NCBI GenBank assembly: GCA_000433355.1
Contig: FR893109.1
Coordinates: forward strand, 1-64,000
Length of the DNA stretch: 64,000 nucleotides
Direction: 5' to 3'
Source: Alistipes sp. CAG:435
GTDB taxonomy: Bacteria > Bacteroidota > Bacteroidia > Bacteroidales > UBA932
Under the pieces are notes generated by a model. That model was not told the DNA's origin and made no database searches. It saw only the letters and a program-made list of their open reading frames with translations. A program made the translations under genes and the position numbers. Positions 8,271 through 16,801 of this stretch are shown one piece after another (positions within the stretch are counted from its first letter, which is position 1; the number at the start of each line of letters is the position of its first letter).

Positions 8271-8334
8271 GACCTTAATATCCCTCATAAACAGATACCC
8301 ACGACAAAGTCACCTCCGCTTCTGGCGATGGTGA
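8261..8334 (-). promoter_or_regulatory. his attenuator alternative structures (pause hairpin and antiterminator)
   Basis: Pause hairpin: minus-strand TCACC..GGTGA arms with an inner CGC/GCG at 8310-8334, overlapping the last His codons and stop of the leader. Antiterminator: AGCGGAGGTGACTTT (8306-8320) can pair through TGACTTT:AAGGTCA and AGCGG:CTCGCT with the segment at 8261-8276, which includes the 5' arm of the terminator. The two foldings exclude each other. If ribosomes stall on His codons the antiterminator is favoured. Structures were drawn by hand, not computed. Confidence 0.65.
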
Positions 8335-8366
8335 AGATGTAGGTGGATATGATTGAAACTTCTCAT
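8310..8366 (-). CDS. hisL: his operon leader peptide, 18 residues
   Basis: The ORF encodes MRSFNHIHLHLHHRQKRR, with five His among eight consecutive residues (positions 6-13). It ends in TGA inside the pause hairpin, 40 nt before a Rho-independent terminator and 91 nt before hisG. This is the standard design of a histidine attenuation leader: low charged tRNA-His stalls the ribosome on the His run and lets the operon be read. It lies about 12 nt after the inferred transcription start. Confidence 0.85.
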   Translation of the reverse strand: MRSFNHIHLHLHHRQKRR

Positions 8367-8384
8367 TCTATTAGTTCAACACGG

Positions 8385-8414
8385 CAAATATCGGAAAAAT
8401 ATTCTAAAAGACAA
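8385..8414 (-). promoter_or_regulatory. Likely his operon promoter
   Basis: Minus strand reads TTG, 19 nt, GATATTTG, one mismatch from the Bacteroidota TAnnTTTG -7 box. It would start RNA near 8378, just before the leader peptide, and 35 bp after the stop of the upstream porin gene. Confidence 0.45.
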
Positions 8415-8448
8415 GATTTTTTGACAAAATATTCACTAAACCATGACA

Positions 8449-9768
8449 CTAAAATGAATATCTCACCACTCCAAGGATTCTATGATTGATGATCAGATGT
8501 TCCCCCATATTAGCCAACCCTCTGGCATTCAACTCATTCATCTGTCCATAAATCACGCCTGTGCTATTATATTCAATGGCGCATGTAAGTCTTTCGAGAT
8601 TGAACGCGACCGCCGGAGCGACACGAAACATGTAGCGGATATTCTTGAAGCCTCCATCAAAGTAATAGATGTAGGCGGTCTTCGCATAACCTGTCTCGTC
8701 ATCTGTGATCAGGTCATGACCGGCACCCAACGCCGTCATGCCTCCGGCGAACAGGATGAATTGCCATTGCTGGCCATAACTTGCCGAGGCGAATCCTGTG
8801 ACCGACCTTAGAGGGGTGTACTTGTACTTATAATCGTCCGACTTGTCATAGACAGCATAACCTCCCATAAGTCGGAGATGATCCCCACCCGAGGCAAGAA
8901 CGGCCTTGGCGTTGACTTTGAACATACCCTTGCTGAACTCGAAACAGGCCATCGGACTGATCATGGAAATGCGGTCCTTGACTTTAGTTCCGACATCATG
9001 GTAATAGGTCAAATCGGTCGTGCGCCAACGAGGAACCAAACTTATGAAATCCGCTCCGACCCTGGCCTTGATGTACTTTGATGAATATGTCAGGCCAGCG
9101 TACAATTCCGGGACAAGGCCATACTTGACATAGTCAGCTGATGGTCCTTGTGGTCCCGTAGGCATGAACTCCATCGGATAAAGAAGCCCCGCCGTGAAAG
9201 TGAAGCGATCCATCAGATTAGTCTCAAACATCAACTGAGGGCTTCTTGCGTATGGATTGAACGGGGCACCGGCCTCATAGCCGACACTGTATGGCATGTC
9301 CAAGGACATAGGATGCCATGCATGGCCAGCCTTGACAGACACAGACTTGAAAAAGTCACCGAGATTGTCCCAGTTAAACTTGAGGTAAGCCTCTCTGAGA
9401 CTCAGCGACGCGGAGCCTCCCGTCAACAGATAGAAATCCGTCTCCAGTTTTCCGGTTACATTGAACGATCCGTACCTGAATCCGGTAAGGTTCACTCCAA
9501 GACGTGTCGTGATGGCGGACATTTTTATGGAAGGGTTGTACCAGATGTCGTTGCCTTCCAGATTTATCTTCTTGTCGTAAGGAACATAATAAAACAAGTC
9601 CTCGGTGTCGGCCTTGGAGTCGCGAGCGTCGAAAATGGCGCTCGCGCGGAAAAAGCCGTATGGTTCAAGATGATTGGTCAACTTCACCAGATGGCTTTGT
9701 GCCTCAGATGGTAAAGCGGTAAGTGACAGGGCGATGGCCGATGCCAGCATTGGGATTATCTTATTCAT
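8449..9768 (-). CDS. Outer-membrane porin-like beta-barrel protein (paralogue 1)
   Basis: A 439-residue secreted protein with an N-terminal signal peptide (MNKIIPMLASAIALSLTAL, cleavage near SEAQ). The rest is rich in alternating aromatic strands and ends in RYSF, a typical barrel-terminal aromatic. The N-terminal part EPYGFFRASAIFDARDSKADTE parallels the neighbour at 9825-11105 (LYGFIRNYYAFDTRES), so the two are tandem paralogues. Start at 9768 was chosen for the signal peptide. Substrate is unknown; placement after a carboxylate transporter suggests outer-membrane passage for the same nutrient, which is inference. Confidence 0.7.
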   Translation of the reverse strand: MNKIIPMLASAIALSLTALPSEAQSHLVKLTNHLEPYGFFRASAIFDARDSKADTEDLFYYVPYDKKINLEGNDIWYNPSIKMSAITTRLGVNLTGFRYGSFNVTGKLETDFYLLTGGSASLSLREAYLKFNWDNLGDFFKSVSVKAGHAWHPMSLDMPYSVGYEAGAPFNPYARSPQLMFETNLMDRFTFTAGLLYPMEFMPTGPQGPSADYVKYGLVPELYAGLTYSSKYIKARVGADFISLVPRWRTTDLTYYHDVGTKVKDRISMISPMACFEFSKGMFKVNAKAVLASGGDHLRLMGGYAVYDKSDDYKYKYTPLRSVTGFASASYGQQWQFILFAGGMTALGAGHDLITDDETGYAKTAYIYYFDGGFKNIRYMFRVAPAVAFNLERLTCAIEYNSTGVIYGQMNELNARGLANMGEHLIINHRILGVVRYSF

Positions 9769-9824
9769 AGCGTCAATCTTTCCGTGCAAGGCCGACAACA
9801 GCCTTGACTTGTCAAACAATAATA

Positions 9825-11105
9825 TTAGAAAGTAAACTTGACCAGAGCCTGGACACGATGGTTGGTGATCCAGTGGAGATTGTCCTTGGCAAGGCCGTTG
9901 GCGCCGATGCATTTCACACCGTCAATAGTCTTGTAATCACCATATTGTACACTTGTGAGCTCATATTCAAGACCGATCGCGAACTTGCCGATGTTGTGGA
10001 TCACGGTAGGTGTGAGCCTCCACATCTGGTTCATATTCGAGAAGCTGTTCTTGCTGAAATAGAGGTTTGCGGCAGGAGCGTAGCCGTCCTTGGCGCCGTA
10101 GAGATCGTCTTTCGTTCCGAAATTCTTCACATAGCCAGCAAAAAGGATCCACTGTGTCTTCTTTCCGTGCATAAGGCTCACCCAAGTGGAAGAGTTGCGG
10201 GTAGGGGTATATTCATAACTTATACCGTCATCCTTCACACCGGATATACCATAGCCACCATTGAGGTTGAAATGCTCTCCAGCTTCTGCGAAAGTAGTCT
10301 TGAACTTTGCGGAGAACAGCCCATGCTTATACTGACCATAGACAAACGGAGTGAAAGTCGTGATACGATCACTTACCTTTTTGGTTCCTTCCGCATTTAT
10401 AGTTCTTGGTTTGATTGACAGCATATTCACACCCGCCTTGAAAAGGAAGCCCTCACTACTGTAGTTCAATCCGAGATAGAGTTCTGGAGTACAGCTGTAC
10501 TTGATGTAGTTGGCAGAGGCACCGTTAGGACCGGCAGAAGTATACTGCATCTGCCAAATAGCAGATCCAGTCAACGAGAGCACATCGCTCAACTTATAGT
10601 CGAACTTGACCTGAGGCGTGCGGCTGAACGGTCCGAAAGGAGCTCCGGTGTTGAGGGAGAACACATCCGGCATATCAGCGGCCATCGGATGCCAAGCCTG
10701 ACCGGCGGTAACCAACCAATCATTCTTTCCGACAGTGACGTATGCCTGACGAAGACGGAGGACGGCCGTTCCGGTGACACCTGAGAGACCGTTGTAGAAG
10801 TCAGTCTCGATCTTGGCTCCAAACTTCAAACCATTATATTCATAACCTGTCACATTGAGTCCGATTCTGGAAGTGATGGCGGCGTAGCGGAGAGAGCTCT
10901 GCTCATTCAGATCGACATCGCCCTTCTTGTTCTCATCCTTAGGAAGATAATAGAAGAAATCCTCTGTTCCCGCTACGCTCTCACGTGTGTCGAAAGCGTA
11001 GTAATTGCGGATGAATCCGTAGAGGCTAACCTTTGGAGCCGTTTCCTGCGCCCCGAGAGAGGCACACATTGCCAAAGCGGCAAGTGAAGTGAAAATTTTG
11101 TTCAT
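9825..11105 (-). CDS. Outer-membrane porin-like beta-barrel protein (paralogue 2)
   Basis: A 426-residue protein with signal peptide MNKIFTSLAALAMCASLGAQ and predicted barrel strands to a terminal VKFTF. It shares with paralogue 1 the layout signal-GF(I/F)R..FDxR(D/E)S..TEDxFYY and the block AGQAWHPMAADMPDVFSLNTG versus AGHAWHPMSLDMPYSVGYEAG. This indicates a tandem duplication followed by divergence. ATG at 11105 follows a long hairpin at 11137-11174. Family resembles the DcaP-like porin annotations of Bacteroidota; the ligand cannot be read from sequence. Confidence 0.7.
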   Translation of the reverse strand: MNKIFTSLAALAMCASLGAQETAPKVSLYGFIRNYYAFDTRESVAGTEDFFYYLPKDENKKGDVDLNEQSSLRYAAITSRIGLNVTGYEYNGLKFGAKIETDFYNGLSGVTGTAVLRLRQAYVTVGKNDWLVTAGQAWHPMAADMPDVFSLNTGAPFGPFSRTPQVKFDYKLSDVLSLTGSAIWQMQYTSAGPNGASANYIKYSCTPELYLGLNYSSEGFLFKAGVNMLSIKPRTINAEGTKKVSDRITTFTPFVYGQYKHGLFSAKFKTTFAEAGEHFNLNGGYGISGVKDDGISYEYTPTRNSSTWVSLMHGKKTQWILFAGYVKNFGTKDDLYGAKDGYAPAANLYFSKNSFSNMNQMWRLTPTVIHNIGKFAIGLEYELTSVQYGDYKTIDGVKCIGANGLAKDNLHWITNHRVQALVKFTF

Positions 11106-11136
11106 TTTAATAACTACTAACTGATTTTTAAGCATT

Positions 11137-11174
11137 GAGAAGCTGCTTTGGTTCCTTTTCCAAAACAGCTTCTC
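11137..11174. repeat. Long intergenic hairpin between DASS transporter and porin 2
   Basis: GAGAAGCTG (11137-11145) pairs with CAGCTTCTC (11166-11174), and inner TTTGG/CCAAA continues the stem. There is no T run on the minus side, so it may be an RNA processing or stability element rather than a plain terminator. Confidence 0.6.
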
Positions 11175-11190
11175 TGATATTACTGTAAAA

Positions 11191-12642
11191 TTACTGTGCG
11201 AACGGGAATATCTTGGTGAGCCAGAAGAATCCGAAGATGAATCCGACCACACCGATGATGATGCCGATCTTTGCCATGTCCTTGGTCTCGACAAGTCCGG
11301 TGGACGCGGCGATGGCGTTCGGAGGAGTGGAGATCGGGAAGAGCATGGCGATTGACGCGCACACAGCGATGAATATGATCATTGCCTGGGTACCGCCCAT
11401 AGCCACGAAAGCGGCGTTGTTGGCGGCGGCAGGATCAGCCATACCCTCGGCTACAACGATGAGGATAGGGATGAGAAGCGCCGCTGTGGCGGAGTTGCTG
11501 ATGAAGTTCGAGAGGAAGTAGCAGACAAGACCGGCAACTACCAGCACAAGTATGACAGACATCGAGCCGAACGGTATCGCCGTGATGAGAACCTTCGCCA
11601 GACCGGTGTCCTGAAGGAGGTAGCCCAACGCGAAGCCTCCGGCAACGAGCCAGAGTACCGACCAGTTGATCTCCTTGATCTCCTCCTTGCCGAAGAGTCC
11701 TGTGGCCGTGAAGACGGCGAGAGGAATCAGAGCCACGACGTTGGAGCTGATGTGATGGAGTTGCTCCGTGGCCCAGAGAAGGATCGTGATGATGAAGGTA
11801 GCCCATACGAGCTTGCTCTTCCAATCCTTCTTCTTGTCGTTGGCAGGGATCTCAAGCACAAGTTTCTTGGTCTTGAACGGGAAGAACACCAGAAGGAGAA
11901 TCCACGCGAGGAGGATCATGATGATCACGTAAGGAATCATGTGGACGCACCACTCTCCGAAAGAGACATCGATGCCGGCCTGCTCAAGGTAACCTTTCGC
12001 TGTCGCGTTAGGAGGGGTTCCGATAGGAGTTCCGATACCACCAAGGTTGGCGGCGACCGGAATCGAGAGCGCAAGGCCGATCTTTCCCTTGTCGTCGCTC
12101 GGCAGCTTGTGGAGCACCGGAGCGAGGAAGGCAAGCATCATGGCGGCGGTGGCGGTGTTGCTCATGAACATCGAGAACACGGAGATGATGATGAGGAATC
12201 CCAGCAGCACCATCTTAGGCTTTGTTCCGAATATGCTGAGCAATGATTTTGCGAGAGTTACGTCAAGTCCGAATCTTTCAGCCATGATCGCGAGCACGAA
12301 TCCGCCAAGGAACAGCATCACGACAGGATCGGCGAAAGATGACATTATCTTTTTGTAGCTTACCAGCTGACCGAACTCAGGATTGCAGAAGAACCCGAGT
12401 CCCTTGTCGGAGACGGTCAGCAAAGCGACCACGATGATCAGGACGGATGTCGCCCAGTTAGGGATGATCTCAAACATCCACATCAAAGCGGCGAACACGA
12501 AGAGGGCGATCACACGCTGCTGCACAACGGTCAGGGCGTCGATGCCAAAGAATGAGACAGGCACACACCACAAGAAGAGTGTGACCAGAAGAACAATTGG
12601 CAGAAGTACACCGTACTTCACATTGAATTTCTTTTCAGCCAT
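11191..12642 (-). CDS. SLC13/DASS family anion:sodium symporter
   Basis: A 483-residue inner-membrane protein with about 11-12 hydrophobic segments. It has the two inverted-repeat signature loops of DASS carriers: SNTATAAMM with GTPIGTPPNA near the middle of the first half, and SNSATAALL with STPPNA in the second half. Members import C4-dicarboxylates, citrate or sulfate with sodium; which one cannot be told. It sits 26 nt after the M49-like gene and upstream of the two porins on the same strand, so a joint uptake operon is likely. Confidence 0.88.
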   Translation of the reverse strand: MAEKKFNVKYGVLLPIVLLVTLFLWCVPVSFFGIDALTVVQQRVIALFVFAALMWMFEIIPNWATSVLIIVVALLTVSDKGLGFFCNPEFGQLVSYKKIMSSFADPVVMLFLGGFVLAIMAERFGLDVTLAKSLLSIFGTKPKMVLLGFLIIISVFSMFMSNTATAAMMLAFLAPVLHKLPSDDKGKIGLALSIPVAANLGGIGTPIGTPPNATAKGYLEQAGIDVSFGEWCVHMIPYVIIMILLAWILLLVFFPFKTKKLVLEIPANDKKKDWKSKLVWATFIITILLWATEQLHHISSNVVALIPLAVFTATGLFGKEEIKEINWSVLWLVAGGFALGYLLQDTGLAKVLITAIPFGSMSVILVLVVAGLVCYFLSNFISNSATAALLIPILIVVAEGMADPAAANNAAFVAMGGTQAMIIFIAVCASIAMLFPISTPPNAIAASTGLVETKDMAKIGIIIGVVGFIFGFFWLTKIFPFAQ

Positions 12643-12668
12643 TTCAGTAGTATTGATTATTAATTTTG

Positions 12669-14267
12669 TTATTTCTGGAATTCGAACCTGAGGTCGATCG
12701 GAATGTTCTCAAGACGGATGTTCACAAGGTCAGCCTTGAAGTCCTCGGAAAGGACACAGTACTGGTTCTCAAACTGTTCCGCGAACTCGTAGTCACCGGT
12801 AGCCTGGGTCTTGAGGGCGATGCCAGCAAACTCAGCCACGAGTGAAAGGGTCTTCTCGTAGTCGATTGAATATTTTCCGCTGTCTCCACGCTTGAAGGCG
12901 CCGTTCTGGTTCAGGTAGTTGAAGAGCATCACATAAGCCCTTCCGAGCTGTGAGGCCTCTCCGAAACGCTCTGAGCGGATGAGGTTGGCCACGAATGTGG
13001 TGATGGCGTCCTCCTTGGTGATGAGCGCAGGGATCTTGTGCTCATCGATAAGCTTGCAGACAAAGTAAAGGCCGAGGGCGTTGGCCTTGGCGTCCTCCCA
13101 AGTGAGAGCCTTGTTGCCAAGAGCCTCATAGACGAAGCCCTTGCCGTTGATGGTCTCCTTTACACCGAGTCCGTGGGAGATCTCACGGAAAGCGATGTTC
13201 CAGTAGAAAGCCTCCTCGTCAAGGTGATCCTGCTGGTCAGGAGTCAAAACCACGATGCCAACCGGGTTGACAACCCTGTTGAACTTCTCCATCATAATGT
13301 TGCGAAGGAGGGCCGTACGGGTACCGGCCTTTGCCTGAACTTCCTCATTGTAAGGGAGATTCAAAGCGATAAGCTTGATGCCGGCGTTGGCGTGGCCTGC
13401 GCAGTAGATGGCGTCGTAGGCGTAGATGTCAGACTCGTCGCCCGGAACAAAAGTCTTGTACTGCTCCTCGCAAGGGATCTGCTTCTGGAGCTCAGGAAGC
13501 ATCGACTTGAACTGGTCGAGGACCTCGGTACGCTTGAGATCCTTGAGGAGCACATAAGCCTCGTAGGATGTCTTGAGACCATAGAGCTGGTCATCATTGA
13601 CCTCGTTAGGGCCGATGATGAGGTCCATCTTGCTGTCCGTCATCTCCAGCCAGGCAAGGTCGCTGTCATAATAATAGTCAGTCCTCAACGCGTCGATCTT
13701 CTTGAGAAGATAGTTGCGCACGCTCGGCTTGATGGTGATGTCAGCGGCGGCCTTGAGGTAGTTGCAGATCTTGTCGATGTTGTACTCGAACGCGTCGTGG
13801 TACCAAACGGAAGTGAGCTTGCCGTCGGCGCCGCGCCTGATGAGTGAATATGGACTTGTCTTCACCGGATCAGCCAACGAGTCGAACTCAGCGGCAGTCA
13901 TGTCGGCCGGATAGAAGTTGGCACCAAGAGGAAGCTCTCCGAAACCTTCTATGAATGTGGATCCGTCAAGGCGGTCCCAAGGTCCGTAATTGATTTTGGC
14001 ATAGTCCCTAAGATCGGCATCCTTCAGGTTCTCGATCAAGGTCTTGTCACCAAAATACTGTTTCCAGTAGATACTGTCAGCCTGGTCGGCGGCGAATTTG
14101 TAGAGGTTGAGGACTTCCTTGCCGTTGTCCGTGATACCGGAAAGGTCTGGTGACTCGATCTTCACGAGCGCATACGAATCGACCTTCTTCTGGACAGCGG
14201 TCTTCGGCTCCGTGTTGCAGGAAGCCGCAAGAGCGATCAGCATTAATGCCAGAGCGGTTCTTTTCAT
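12669..14267 (-). CDS. M49-like (dipeptidyl-peptidase III related) lipoprotein
   Basis: 532 residues with a lipoprotein signal ending LIALAASC (Cys17), so membrane-anchored outside the cytoplasm. The region REISHGLGVKETINGKG (361-377) followed by TWEDAKANALGLYF (389-402) aligns in pattern with the zinc site of peptidase family M49 (HExxGH then EEAKAD). However, the first His is Arg and the spacing is one residue shorter. Such proteins are often annotated as Zn-dependent hydrolases or, misleadingly, dihydrofolate reductase. First gene of an apparent four-gene unit with DASS and porins. Enzyme activity is uncertain. Confidence 0.6.
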   Translation of the reverse strand: MKRTALALMLIALAASCNTEPKTAVQKKVDSYALVKIESPDLSGITDNGKEVLNLYKFAADQADSIYWKQYFGDKTLIENLKDADLRDYAKINYGPWDRLDGSTFIEGFGELPLGANFYPADMTAAEFDSLADPVKTSPYSLIRRGADGKLTSVWYHDAFEYNIDKICNYLKAAADITIKPSVRNYLLKKIDALRTDYYYDSDLAWLEMTDSKMDLIIGPNEVNDDQLYGLKTSYEAYVLLKDLKRTEVLDQFKSMLPELQKQIPCEEQYKTFVPGDESDIYAYDAIYCAGHANAGIKLIALNLPYNEEVQAKAGTRTALLRNIMMEKFNRVVNPVGIVVLTPDQQDHLDEEAFYWNIAFREISHGLGVKETINGKGFVYEALGNKALTWEDAKANALGLYFVCKLIDEHKIPALITKEDAITTFVANLIRSERFGEASQLGRAYVMLFNYLNQNGAFKRGDSGKYSIDYEKTLSLVAEFAGIALKTQATGDYEFAEQFENQYCVLSEDFKADLVNIRLENIPIDLRFEFQK

Positions 14268-14311
14268 TTGAAAAAGTGTTATTTAATAATGTTCATATTC
14301 ATTGTATCTTG

Positions 14312-14319
14312 CAAATTTA
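14312..14319 (-). promoter_or_regulatory. -7 promoter box for the M49-like gene
   Basis: Minus strand TAAATTTG matches TAnnTTTG exactly, 45 nt before the start codon and just after the gdhA terminator. No clear TTG -33 was seen. Confidence 0.45.
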
Positions 14320-14332
14320 ATGAATATAAATG

Positions 14333-14363
14333 AAAAAAGCACATCAACGAGGTGTTGATGTGC
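14333..14363 (-). terminator. gdhA Rho-independent terminator
   Basis: Perfect 10-bp stem GCACATCAAC/GTTGATGTGC with a 5-nt loop, followed on the minus strand by six T (14333-14338). It lies 25 nt after the gdhA stop. Confidence 0.9.
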
Positions 14364-14388
14364 CCATATTTGTAAGAAATCTTACTTT

Positions 14389-15732
14389 TTAGATGATTCC
14401 CTGCTCAAGCATGGCCTGCGCTACCTTCATGAAGCCGGCGATGTTGGCGCCCTTCACGTAGTCAACGCTGCCGTCCGGACGTGTGCCGTACTTCACGCAC
14501 TGCTCGTGGATGCTCTGCATGATCCAGTGAAGCTTGTCGTCAACCTCCTGTGCGGACCAGCTGAGGTGAGCCGCGTTCTGGGTCATCTCAAGGCCTGAGG
14601 TGGCGACTCCACCGGCGTTCACAGCCTTGCCAGGAGCGAAGAGGACTCCGTTGTTCTGGAAGAAGTGGATGGCACCCGGCTGGCAACCCATGTTGGAAAC
14701 CTCGCAGCAGCACCAGCAACCGTTGGCCTTCAGTTCCTTGGCATCGTCCTCGCTGAGCTCGTTCTGGAACGCGCAAGGGAGAGCGATGTCGCAAGGGATG
14801 CTCCAAGCCTTCTTGCCGGCGATGAACTGAACCTGTCCAGGGAACTTGGTGGCGAGATCCTCGACCATATTCCTGTTGGAGGCACGCATATCAAGCATAT
14901 ATTCATTCATCTCAGGAGTCATTCCCTCAGGAATATGGCATACTCCGTCCGGGCCGGAGATGGCGACAACCTTGGCACCGAGCTGGGTAGCCTTCTTCAC
15001 AGCGCCCCAAGCCACGTTACCGAAGCCGGAGATGCAGACCTTCTGGCCGGCGATGTCCTTGCCAGCCTTGTGGAGAAGGTGCTGGGTGAAATAGAGGGCT
15101 CCGAAACCGGTGGCCTCAGGACGAAGGATGGATCCTCCCCAGGTAGCGCCCTTTCCGGTGAGAACTCCGGTGTGATACTGGCGGGCGAGCTTCTGGTACA
15201 TTCCGTTCAGGAAGCCGATCTCACGTCCACCTACACCTACGTCACCCGCAGGGATGTCCTGGTCTGGGCCGATGCAGCGCCAGAGCTCAAGCATGAAGGC
15301 CTGGCAGAAACGCATGATCTCAGCGTTAGACTTTCCGACAGGGTCGAAGTCCGAACCACCTTTCGCGCCACCCATAGGAAGCGTTGTGAGGGCGTTCTTG
15401 AATGTCTGCTCGAATCCGAGGAACTTGAGCATTGAAGGGGTGACAGCCTTGTGGAAACGAAGACCTCCCTTATAAGGTCCGATCGCACTGTTGAACTGGA
15501 CGCGGTAGCCGAGGTTTGTCTGAACCTCACCGTTGTCATCGATCCAGGTCACACGGAACGTGAAGATTCTGTCAGGCTCGACAAGTCTCTCGACGATCTT
15601 TGCCTTCTCGAACTCAGGGTGCTGGTTGTAAACCTCCTCGATTGACTCAAGGACCTCCTGTACAGCCTGGAGATATTCCTTCTCTGTAGGGTACTTGGCC
15701 TGGAGACGGGCCATTATTTCAGTTGTTTTCAT
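14389..15732 (-). CDS. gdhA: Hexameric glutamate dehydrogenase
   Basis: Reversible reductive amination of 2-oxoglutarate to glutamate, the main ammonia-assimilation route in Bacteroidales. At 447 residues it is the normal hexameric length. Visible are the catalytic segment PMGGAKGGSDFDP, GVGGREIGFLNGMYQ, and the Rossmann motif ISGFGNVAWGA at about residue 235. NAD versus NADP use is not certain, although this family is often NADP-linked. It is transcribed on the same strand after korA-korB, which produce and consume 2-oxoacids, and ends at a strong terminator. Confidence 0.95.
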   Translation of the reverse strand: MKTTEIMARLQAKYPTEKEYLQAVQEVLESIEEVYNQHPEFEKAKIVERLVEPDRIFTFRVTWIDDNGEVQTNLGYRVQFNSAIGPYKGGLRFHKAVTPSMLKFLGFEQTFKNALTTLPMGGAKGGSDFDPVGKSNAEIMRFCQAFMLELWRCIGPDQDIPAGDVGVGGREIGFLNGMYQKLARQYHTGVLTGKGATWGGSILRPEATGFGALYFTQHLLHKAGKDIAGQKVCISGFGNVAWGAVKKATQLGAKVVAISGPDGVCHIPEGMTPEMNEYMLDMRASNRNMVEDLATKFPGQVQFIAGKKAWSIPCDIALPCAFQNELSEDDAKELKANGCWCCCEVSNMGCQPGAIHFFQNNGVLFAPGKAVNAGGVATSGLEMTQNAAHLSWSAQEVDDKLHWIMQSIHEQCVKYGTRPDGSVDYVKGANIAGFMKVAQAMLEQGII

Positions 15733-15769
15733 AACGTAATGTGTTATTAATTAGTTAATAATGTGTGTT

Positions 15770-16789
15770 CTATTTAAGTTCCCACGTGGATCCGCCGTGA
15801 AGCAGCTCATCCACATTGTGGACCTTGGCCTTGGCTTTGACGCCCTCGACCTGCTTGGCGACCTCATCCTCGTAGGTGATGTCCGGAACCTCACGGATGA
15901 CTCCGAGGGCGACCGGAAAGTCCGGCCACTTCATATCGGCCAGCATCATCTGAAGGCCAAGGTTGTCGGAATGGCTGTCGTGGGTGAGGATGTCATCCTC
16001 GGTCACACCGTTCTCTCCGATGGTCACGACCTTCAGTCTCCAGCCATCGAGGGCGATGCCCTTGTCACGGTTCTTTCCGAATATCATCTTCTCGCCGTCG
16101 CGCAGGACCAGAGTCCTGTCCGCCTTGTGCTCACTGTCGGAAATCTCGGCGTGAGAGCCATTGTTGAAGATCACGCAGTTGGTCAGGAACTCCATCACGG
16201 AAGTGCCCTTATGCCTTGAGGCCGCAAGCATGATCTCCTGGTTCAAAGCAAGTTCAGTGTCCATTCCGCGGGCGAAGAACGTTCCCTTCGCGCCAAGCAC
16301 GAGACTGCCTGGATTGAACGGATGCTCAACCGTTCCGTAAGGAGAAGTCTTGGTGATGGCTCCCAGTTTTGAGGTCGGGGAATATTGCCCCTTCGTCATA
16401 CCGTAAATCTGGTTGTTGAAGAGCATCAGGTTGATGTCGATGTTCCTTCTGATGGCGTGGATGAAATGGTTCCCGCCGATGGCCAAAGCGTCACCGTCAC
16501 CGCTCACCTGCCAGATGCAGAGATCAGGATTGGCGACCTTCATTCCGGTCGCGATCGCGGTGGCGCGGCCGTGGATGCTGTGGAACCCGTAGGTGTCCAC
16601 ATAGTACGGAAGCCTTGACGAGCAACCGATTCCGGACACGACCACAATCTTGTCCTTGTCTATTCCCTTCTCCTCACAAACCAAAGGAAGGGTTCTCTGA
16701 AGAGCGGCGAGCACGGAATAGTCCCCGCATCCCGGACACCATCTGATCTCCTGGTCGCTCTTGAAATCTTTCAATGTATATTTTGGCAT
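15770..16789 (-). CDS. korB: 2-oxoacid:ferredoxin oxidoreductase beta subunit (KorB type)
   Basis: The TPP-binding subunit that decarboxylates 2-oxoglutarate (or a related oxoacid) with reduction of ferredoxin. It has 339 residues with WCPGCGDYS near residue 17 (cluster/TPP region) and the TPP motif SGDGDALAIGGNHFIHAIRR followed by NNQIYG. No separate ferredoxin domain is present. It starts 12 nt after korA. Substrate specificity is inferred from the fused gamma-alpha partner and the neighbouring gdhA. Confidence 0.9.
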   Translation of the reverse strand: MPKYTLKDFKSDQEIRWCPGCGDYSVLAALQRTLPLVCEEKGIDKDKIVVVSGIGCSSRLPYYVDTYGFHSIHGRATAIATGMKVANPDLCIWQVSGDGDALAIGGNHFIHAIRRNIDINLMLFNNQIYGMTKGQYSPTSKLGAITKTSPYGTVEHPFNPGSLVLGAKGTFFARGMDTELALNQEIMLAASRHKGTSVMEFLTNCVIFNNGSHAEISDSEHKADRTLVLRDGEKMIFGKNRDKGIALDGWRLKVVTIGENGVTEDDILTHDSHSDNLGLQMMLADMKWPDFPVALGVIREVPDITYEDEVAKQVEGVKAKAKVHNVDELLHGGSTWELK

Positions 16790-16801
16790 TGCGCTGTCCT
16801 C

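Noticed and set aside
8220..8288. Upstream extension of hisG by 23 codons
   Set aside because: These codons are the attenuator terminator stem; the family start is at 8219.
9787..9806. CAAGGC/GCCTTG hairpin between the porin genes as a terminator
   Set aside because: Only 6 bp with an 8-nt loop and no T run; too weak to call.
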